64,000 bases of DNA, from positions 129,115,917-129,179,916 of the forward strand of contig CP136066.1 of the NCBI GenBank assembly GCA_032622095.1, given 5' to 3'. Shown one piece after another: positions 56,136 through 64,000 of this stretch; positions within the stretch are counted from its first letter, which is position 1; the number at the start of each line of letters is the position of its first letter. The position numbers and the translations under genes are program-made. This DNA comes from Siphonodentalium dalli. Lineage: Eukaryota; Mollusca; Scaphopoda; Gadilida; Siphonodentaliidae. The notes under the pieces were generated by a model. It was not told where the DNA came from. It made no database searches and was given only the letters and a program-made list of their open reading frames with translations.

Positions 56136-57563
56136 ATTAAATGTACAGAGGCATAATCCAATTGCGTTGAAACGAAATAAAAAAAAATCATAAGAACACG
56201 ATCCAGCAAAAAGTTTGAATCTGCCGGTTTAATATGAGTGACAGGCCATGGGGCAGAGCTTAAAGGGAATCCACCAATCGCGTAATGAATAGATAAATAG
56301 TGAAAAAAGTGCACAATGGCTTGCCTACAAAATACTAAACAAATGATGATAATTGAATGATAACTAGATGATTATGCAGATTGTGAACTGAACTTGTTTT
56401 TGCTAGAATATTAGATACCATGATAATCAGTAATGAATAAAGTGTACTTTGATGCGAATAAAGTGTACTTCAATGCGATGAAAGTGAAGTGAAATGACAC
56501 GATTTAATATAAAGTACAGAATCGGAATCGAAACAGAATGTGCATCGATCACCAATTATTACTGCCTATTAATCAAACAATACCTAATATTATAAACAAT
56601 GCAAACAACATGTTAACAGAGATGTAAATCGTAGATAAGCTGCAGTGCAAGCATGACTGAATTAATTCTTTTTTGCCATATATGGCTGATAATAAAAAAT
56701 GAGGTGTGTTTCCTAGTAAAATGGAGTTTTAGATAGAATACTCAGATGTGAGCGCATTCAAATCCAGCAGACTTAGATGGAAACTCCGCAGTAATTCCGA
56801 TGAATGTAAAAAAAACTCAGCTATAACGTTAACTGAAACTCCGCTATAACGTAACAAAAACTCGGCCAGAAACTTCGCTATAACTCCGATGAACATAACA
56901 CGCTACTCTCAGGTGCCAAATAAACGTGCCGGCACGTTTATTAATTTGGAGCATAAATACACACTATCACGCTTTAAATATTGTGACCCATCACGTTTAT
57001 TATTTTTTTGGGGGTAAATCCATCATAATGTGACATTTATTCTTTTTTTGGGTGATAAACAAACGAATATAACAATGGAACGAATCACGAGTGTGCTAAT
57101 GTCAATACTAGAAGTCACAAACCACTAAATAAAACTGTTTTTGGTTGGCTGAGATGCGACATCGCTTCGATATAAAACCTATTTTGAGAGTCACGGTTCG
57201 CCCAATCTTTTACTTTGTCTACTTTCGGTTTATGATAAAGCGCAAAACGTGAACTGGGCCGAGTTCACGGGACCCGAAACGATAGAAAACCTGGCCCAAT
57301 ATTCGACCGCGTGCGAGCCTTCTGTTATTTATGCGGATATCTTTTACAATTAGGCCTATGGTACATAATTTATAACTTGTTACTCGTATTACTTTTAGAC
57401 AAATTTAACTATCGATTCATGATTTATTTATCCGGTGTTTTAAGACGAAAATAGACAACGTATTTATAGATACGAAAATACGGCGAAATCATGGTCAATC
57501 ATTTCCGTCTGCATTTACTTCCGCGTTGTATTTTACTTGAAGGTGACGTTGGACGTAGTGACT
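56136..57563. other. Non-coding stretch with a small CTCCGCT cluster
   Basis: AT-rich. 'gaataaagtgtactttgatgcgaataaagtgtacttcaatgcgatgaaagtg' at 56436-56483 is a short tandem duplication, and aactccgctataacg motifs cluster at 56780-56900. No exon was recognised. Confidence 0.4.
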
Positions 57564-57583
57564 GGGGGGGGGGGGGGGGGGGG
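57564..57583. repeat. Poly-G tract (20 nt)
   Basis: Uninterrupted G run, directly after GTAGTGACT. See the note on G/C runs at 14074. Confidence 0.95.
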
Positions 57584-57718
57584 TTGTATATCATGACATC
57601 ATGGAGGTATGGCTAAACTCTCCACTGCCTGTATAGCGGAATAATGAACCCTCAGAATATTTAACCATCGGAATAATGAACCATATATACCCGAAGACCC
57701 CCCAACCTACAAGAAGAG

Positions 57719-60700
57719 AAATGAAAGTGTCAATGACACTGTAGCTCAACTTGGAAAGGGAATAATTTAATATATTACAGTCAATGGAGCGATTAGGAAT
57801 GTGGAAAGTTGAATGTCTAATACTAGTTTATAGACATGAAGAGAAAAGTAAAATCCAAGATGGCTGCTGGCGGCCATGTTTTCGGCCGAATGACCCCAAA
57901 ATGAGTCGTTCCCATCTACATGTCATCGTTAACATCAATGACAAATTTTATGACGATCAGACTAAAGGTACGACCTGTAGCCTATGCTATAGAATTTAGT
58001 CATACAAAGAGTAAAATCCAAGATGGCTGCTGGCGGCCACGTTTTTTCCGCCAAATGACCCCAAAATTACTCGTTCCCATCTAAATATCAACATTAACAT
58101 CCAGGACAAATTTCATGATGATCAGACGAATCGTACGACCTGTAGCCTGTGCTAATGGATTAAATTTTGAAATCCAAGATGGCCGCTGGCGGCCATGTTT
58201 TTTGTCCGAATGACCCCAAAATGACTCGTTCCCATTTACATTCCAATTTCAACAGCCATGAAAAATTTTATGACGATCAGACTAAAGGTACGACCTGTAG
58301 CCCGTGCTAAAGGATTTAGTCATACAAAGAGTAAAATCCAAGATGGCTGCTGGCGGCCATCTTTTTTGGCCGAATGACCCCAAAATGACTCGTTCCCATC
58401 TACATGTCATTATTAACATTCACGAAAAATTTTATGATGATCAGACTAAAGATACAACCTGTAGCCCGTGCTAAAGGATTTAGTCATACAAAGAGTAAAA
58501 TCCAAGATGGCTGCTGGCGACCATGTTTTTTGGCCGATTGACCCCAAAATGACTCGTTCCCATCTACATGTCATTGTTAACATCCATGACAAATTTGATG
58601 ATGATCAGACTAAAGGTACGACCTGTAGCCTGTGCTAAAGAATTTAGTCATACAAAGAGTAAAATCTAAGATGGCTGCTGGCGGCCATGTTTTTTGGCCG
58701 AATGACCCCAAAATTACTCGTTCCCATCTACATGTCAATATCAACATCCATCACAAATTTCATGATGATCAGACAATCAGTACGACCTGTGGCCCGTGCT
58801 AATGGATTGAATTTTGAAAACAAAGATGGCCACTGGCGGCCATGTTTTTTGTCCGAATGACCCCAAAATGACTCGTTCCCATCTACATTCCAATTTCAAC
58901 AACCATGATAAATTTCATGATTATCAGACTAAAGGTACGACCTGTAACCCGTGCTAAAGGATTTAGTCATACAAAGAGTAAAATCCAAGATGGCTGCTGG
59001 CGGCCATCTTTTTTGGCCGAATGACCCCAAAATGACTCGTTCCCATCTACATGTCATTATTAACATTCATGAAAATTTTTATGATGATCAGACTAAAGAT
59101 ACAACCTGTAGCCCGTGCTAAAGGATTTAGTCATACAAAGAGTAAAATCCAAGATGGCTGCTGGCGACCATGTTTTTTGGCCGATTGACCCCAAAATTAC
59201 TCGTTCCCATCTACATGTCATTGTTAACATCCGTGACAAATTTTATGATGATCAGACTAAAGGTACGACCTGCAGCCCGTGATAAAGAATTTAGTCATAC
59301 AAAGAGTAAAATCTAAGATGGCTGCTGGTGGCCATGTTTTTTGGCCGAATGACCCCAAAATTACTCGTTCCCATCTACATGTAAATATTATCATCCATGA
59401 CAAATTTCATGATGATCAGACAATCAGTACGACCTGTGGCCCGTGCTAATGGATTAAATTTGAAATCCAAGATGGCCGCTGGCAGCCATGTTTTTTGTCT
59501 GAATGACCCCAAAATGACTCGTTCCCATCTACATTCCAATATCAACAGCCATGACAAATTTTATAATGATCAGACTAAAGGTACGACCTGTAGCCCGTGC
59601 TAAAGGATTTAGTCATACAAAGAGTAAAATCCAAGATGGCTGCTGACGGCCATGTTTTTTGGCCGAATGACCCCAAAATGACTCGTTCCCATCTACATGT
59701 CATTATTAACATTCTTGACAAATTTTATGATGATCAGACTAAAAGTAGGACCTGTAGCCCGTGCTAAAGGATTTAGTCATGCAAAGAGTAAAATCCAAGA
59801 CGGCTGCTGGCGGCCATTTTTTTTGGCCGATTGACCCCAAAATGACTCGTTCCAATCTACATGTCATTGTTAACATCCATGACAAATTTGATGATGATCA
59901 GACTAAAGGTACGACCTGTAGCCCGTGCTAAAGAATTTAGTCATACAAAGAGTAAAATCCAAGATGGCTGCTGGCGGCCATGTTTTTGGGCCGAATGACC
60001 CCAAAATTACTCGTTCCCATCTACATGTCAATATTAACATCCATGACAAATTTCATGACGATCAGACGAACAGTGCGACCTGTGGCCCGTGCTAATGGAT
60101 TGAATTTTGAAAACAAAGATGGCCACTGGCGGCCATGTTTTTTGTCCGAATGACCCCAAAATGACTCGTTCCCATCTACATTCCAATTTCAACAGCCATG
60201 ATAAATTTCATGATTATCAGACTAAAGGTACGACCTGTAGCCCGTGCTAAAGGATTTAGTCATACAAAGAGTAAAATCCAAGATGGCTGCTGGCGGCCAT
60301 GTTTTTTGCCCGAATAACCCAAAAATGACTCGTTCCCATCTACATGTCATTGTTAACATCCATGACAAATTTTATGACGATCTGACTAAAGGTACGACCT
60401 GTAGCCCGTGCTAAAGGATTTAGTCATGCAAAGAGTAAAATCGAAGATGGCTGCTGGCGGCCATGTTTTTTGGCCGAATGACCCCAAAATTACTCGTTCC
60501 CATCTACATGTCAATATTAACATCCATGACAAATTTCATGACGATCAGACGAACAGTACGGCCTGTAGCTCGTGCTAATGGATTGAACTTTGAAATCTAA
60601 GATGGCCGCTGGCGGCCATGTTTTTTTTCCGTATGACCCCAAAATGAATCATTCCGGTACAAATGTTGATGTCAACAGCTATGACAAATTTCATAATGAT

Positions 60701-60852
60701 CGGATCAAAGGTACGACCTGTAGCCTCTATTGTTGACGCGTTACGTACACACGCACACACGCACACACGCACACACGCACACACGCACACACGGACGACG
60801 GACGACAAAGCCATGGCAATAGCTCAAACTTTACAAAGTAAAGTTGAGCTAA
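57719..60852 (+). repeat. Family A element, longest copy, head to tail
   Basis: The head AATGAAAGTGTCAATGACAC starts at 57719, about seventeen to eighteen ~163-bp modules follow, then (ACACACGC)n with GGACGACGGACGAC at 60744-60807 and the hairpin TAGCTCAAACTTTAC-AAA-GTAAAGTTGAGCTA at 60820-60851. Module types 1 ('catacaaagagtaaaatcc') and 2 ('ggattgaattttgaaa') recur in blocks, giving a higher-order pattern of roughly 3-4 modules. The first ~300 bp are nearly identical to 43883-44180. All open frames in it are repeat translation. Confidence 0.85.
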
Positions 60853-61309
60853 AAAGAGTCATGTGCAGTGTGTACTGTAGAATACAACAATCAACATGTA
60901 ACACAATCTATGCCAACTATATATCATATGAGTAATATGTAATTGCACGCATGGTCATACATAATGTATGAATAGGGTAAACAAGATAGTGAAGATACAT
61001 GATGCATAATACCTAAATGTCACTTCCTCCGCACAGGTATGATTCCCTGTACTATATAAATGTACACATAAGCCTTCATGGCTCGAGTTTTAAGCATACT
61101 ACCATGAAAAGTAAAATCCGTAACCCAGCACTTTATTGTGCACCAGCGCTATTATTCTTTTTTTGGTAAAAATGTCACCCAGCACTTTTATTTGGCCAGC
61201 ACTTTTATTCGGCACAGGTCTGAGAGTATTTACCTTACCGGAGAGCAGATTTTTTGAGTGGGGAATTTCCGCTTGTAATTTGACAAGGTCCCCAAGACAT
61301 AACGCCACT
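60853..61309. other. Non-coding stretch, no gene recognised
   Basis: No coding or tandem structure. 'cccagcacttttatttggccagcacttttattcggcacagg' near 61177-61217 is a short direct duplication. Confidence 0.35.
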
Positions 61310-61865
61310 TTTTTGAGAATTGTGACTTTATTTTATATTTAGCATGTTAACTGACCATTGGAGCAATGGAAGATCCCATTCACGGGGTACACACCCCTTC
61401 CGATCACTCAAAAACTGATTTTACAGAATGTGGTATAACATTTAAAAAAAAATCGCCATTGGGATTCTAGTCATATTTCAACAAGAAATGGGAATAACTG
61501 TGCAATGTAAGGGATGCATTCTATTTCTTATGGATATTCCAACTCAATGATAATAAAATTGTCACTTCGGCTCAAAATGGCGCCCAAAATATGTAAAATG
61601 GTAAATATTGTCTGAGCGTGCCATGCAACCGCTTACAAGTTGTGGTTCATGCACACAATTGACTATTCCATCTTAAATACATTGAATACTAACATTTCTG
61701 ATGCACATTGGTTAATTGTTAGCATATTAACCACTGAAATTACCAGAATTATTCAAATTTTTGACACAAGCATGACATCAAGAACGGAAACTATCTTTGG
61801 TATCAAATGCGTTTATTGTTTTGATGTTACTCAAGATGGCTTGCAAAATAGCAACCAAATTTGTT
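61310..61865 (+). repeat. Dispersed repeat K, copy 2
   Basis: Diverged copy of 28369-28930, colinear over ~550 bp. It is ended at 61866 by an AACGAGAGG head, so repeat K was the insertion target. Confidence 0.65.
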
Positions 61866-62040
61866 AACGAGAGGCTGATCGTGATCAGCAGATGTTTAAC
61901 ACTGTTAACAGCCATAACACTGTTTAAAAAAATGGATCAAACCCATATTCGAACTCTATCTGTATTTTGGGTTGAGAAACTCACATACCAAATTTACATA
62001 CATCTCAATAAAATTAGATATACCAGATGAAAGGTATTTC
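61866..62040 (+). repeat. AACGAGAGG head fused to a family C module
   Basis: AACGAGAGGCTGATCGTGAT and CAGCAGATGTTTAACACTGT are followed by 'ggatcaaacccatattcgaactctatctgtattttgggttgagaaactcacataccaaattt', a family C module. This links the AACGAGAGG head with family C modules in one element; the tail is missing. Confidence 0.65.
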
Positions 62041-63119
62041 TGCTAAAGTATCAGGAATGATGAGAAGAGTATATTTTAACTACAAAAATCCATACAAGTG
62101 AAGGGGATATAATAGGAGAATGATTACACAAAAATATACAAAAGCATAAAATTGATGACCAGGGTTAAAATTAGGGGACTGTACCAGGTAAGTCACTTGA
62201 AAACTGCATTGATAGGCTAAACCAGAGAGCTATGTGTGAGTTGGTAAAACCTGGGCCAACACTGTCCACACACTATGGAAATGCAATAAATAACAGATGG
62301 CTATTAAAGTCATTTGATATGTGCAATACAGTGAGCATCAGATATATATTATAGGACTGTGTAACTTTATAAAAATAGTGCTACTAAATTGGGTTCTCTC
62401 TGTCTGTTCAAATTCTGAGAACATCCCTACAAAAGAACAGTAGACTATTCCAATTTATACTTTTAGAACTGAATGGGAGAGTCCATCATATGTTCAGCAC
62501 AGCCATGAAAGGTGTAACCCATTCATAGCTGTGCTTAACATATGATGGCTAAAAATAACTCTAATTCCAATAATACAGGTTTATCTCTAGTCTCTCTCTT
62601 AGAGCTAAACTTATATCAGAGGTAATTAATTGTAAGCTGCTATGGTTATATTGTAAGCATAAAAATCACAAATCTGTTCAATTCTTAGTTTAAAAAGGGC
62701 ATAACTCCAGGTGGGGTCTGCATATTTTTTCCTAACACTGGGCGGGGTGGGTGGGTGGTTCAGCAGCCAGGCTCAGTCATTTTTCTTCAAAATAATGGAA
62801 CAAAAACACTTAACTCTTGATAGGGGGGGGGGGGGGGAGGTTTGAGTTCACCATCAGTTAATAATGAGGGATGACACCAAGGGGTAATAAAACGGTCAGT
62901 TTGCTAAATGTTTTCATCAAGGATCTATCAATGCACATTGACATGGAAAGGCTCAGATTTAAATAGTTCTATTAAAAATCATTTATTCAACCTGATATAA
63001 ATGAAAACATAACACAATAATAGATTCTTCACATACACGTAAACTCTTCACTGAACTCTTCAAATAAAAATAGACTATTCAAAAAACCATAATAAAATAA
63101 AACAAAGGTGTTAAAACAA
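62041..63119. other. Non-coding stretch, no gene recognised
   Basis: A short 'gttcaattcttagtttaaaaagggcataactcc' module remnant lies at 62676-62708 and a poly-G run at 62823-62837. 'atcatatgttcagcacagc' near 62488 is mirrored by 'gctgtgcttaacatatgat' near 62528, a ~19-bp inverted repeat with a few mismatches. No exon was recognised. Confidence 0.35.
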
Positions 63120-63317
63120 ACTTTGACGGATTTAAACGATATTTGGTATATGGGTCTAGGATCACCTCTAGATGGGAGCTGTCAAATTTGAATGATTTTT
63201 TAATGAAAAATATGGCCGCTGGCAGCCATCTTGGATTTTACTCTTTGCATCACTAAATCCTTTAATACACCCTACAGAGCTTATCCCTCATCCGATCATC
63301 ACTAACCTCCAAATTAA
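63120..63317 (-). repeat. Reversed family A-type module
   Basis: On the minus strand it reads 'ttaaaggatttagtgatgcaaagagtaaaatccaagatggctgccagcggccat', then 'tttgacagctcccatctagaggtgatcc'. It carries the family A linker and core but a different body, close to the degenerate modules at 6960 and 47270. A single module without head or tail. Confidence 0.65.
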
Positions 63318-63604
63318 AACGAGAGGCCGATCACGATCGGCAGATGTTTAACCCATACCTTGGCGATAGCGATTAGCCATAACTGATAATTTGTCAAAGA
63401 TATGATCACAGGAATTAATCCATATATCAGTATCCAACTTGAAATCAAAAGCTCAAATAATTTGTCTTAAGAAAGGGTTAAGGTATTTGGGGTGAAGAGG
63501 TGTAGTTTTAAATCTCATAACTCTGTCCCTATTCACCCAAGGACCTCTCACTGTGAGATCCAATGGTTTAGTGATTCCGGAGGACATGTTTAGGAGTCCC
63601 TGGA
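63318..63604 (+). repeat. AACGAGAGG element, copy shared with 23992
   Basis: Nearly identical to 23992-24320 with a few small deletions (for example 'cccggtac' missing near 63431). At 'gaggacatgtttaggagtc' it runs into repeat J. Confidence 0.75.
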
Positions 63605-63834
63605 GGGTGTATTTGGTGATTCTAGCCTGCTGTACAGGGTAGCAACACTAAATTCACCCTCTGGGGACCTCATTCTGCAAATGTCAGACACACTAAATTC
63701 AGGCTTGAGAAAATAATTTTGTTTTAATTTGATAATAACAACAAGCACCATTGCTAGCGCAGTGTTTACACAAACCTGTCCAATAACATTCTAATCTCTA
63801 ATCTGTCATTCTGATCTCAATTAATGACCTGACT
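63605..63834 (+). repeat. Dispersed repeat J, copy 2
   Basis: Colinear with 45785-46026. It ends at 'atgacctgactg', where a new element starts. Confidence 0.7.
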
Positions 63835-63835
63835 G

Positions 63836-64000
63836 CAGTGTTCACGCTGTCGGTAGCCAAATTAGCCAATGGCTAATCTTTTTCGAATTTGGCTAATAAA
63901 AATTTCATTTGGCTAAACTTTTGGCTAAACTTTTTTTGACCCAAAATGGAGACGGAAATCATGGAGTCAGAAAGCTAATTAATAAAAGCGCTCAATAGAT
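63836..64000 (+). mobile_element. Start of a CAGTGTT-type (hAT-like) element, cut by window end
   Basis: CAGTGTTCACGCTGTCGGTA begins where repeat J breaks off. 'TTTGGCTAA' or its inverse recurs six to seven times in the next 80 bp. A CAGTGTT start with dense subterminal motifs fits hAT or related DNA elements. The other end lies outside the window. Confidence 0.45.

Overview
The window looks like an intron-rich, repeat-saturated stretch of an invertebrate animal genome, most probably a bivalve mollusc. This rests on consensus splice sites, AT-rich non-coding DNA, and several families of tandem ~140-190 bp modules that end in GGAC/CAGA-type microsatellites and hairpins, an architecture known from bivalve 'pearl'-like elements. 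Species was not determined. There is no sign of bacterial operons, plasmid or phage functions, and I recognised no rRNA, tRNA or CRISPR array.

Host gene: one gene is supported. It lies on the minus strand as four exons that chain in phase over 26 kb: 31802-30972, 15944-15869, 12455-12305 and 6794-5387 (stop TAA). Intron phases are 0, 1 and 2, and both split codons rejoin sensibly. The product is a long coiled coil, then a short conserved helical block (KIKKDVMMHVRQ...AAETLRKEVRRERK), then a 468-residue Ser-rich disordered tail. This most resembles the C-terminal half of the centriole-duplication scaffold CEP152/Asterless. Exons 5' of 31802 were not found in the window.

Dead transposase and multicopy genes: a P-element/THAP9-type transposase remnant (3380-4321, +); a TIR-bounded MULE with broken FLYWCH and transposase pieces (9803-11059, -); LINE 3' fragments (8191-8406 and 51480-52020, +); and a riddled copy of a multicopy invertebrate family (37012-39337, +) with DNVDHN, TDETD and GCDTTS-type motifs and a cysteine-rich C-terminus.

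Repeat landscape: 6.8-29.2 kb, 43.9-46.6 kb, 55-56.1 kb and 57.7-63.8 kb are mainly modular elements built as head (often AACRAGAG or a short hairpin), tandem modules containing a 'cataactc'-like phrase, GGAC/CAGA microsatellite, and terminal hairpin followed by A-run. They are nested and stacked in each other. A 38-bp minisatellite (29990-30982) grows out of the exon/intron border of the host gene, so many units carry a 5' splice-site consensus. The interval 39.8-53.7 kb holds a duplicated segment, a 2.3-kb nested insertion with a 900-bp hAT-like element (8-bp target duplication), and blocks of a dispersed TTTGCGGAAA motif. Several long perfect or near-perfect palindromes occur, some centred on TGACGTCA.

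No database search, alignment program or folding program was run; family names come from motif recognition by eye.
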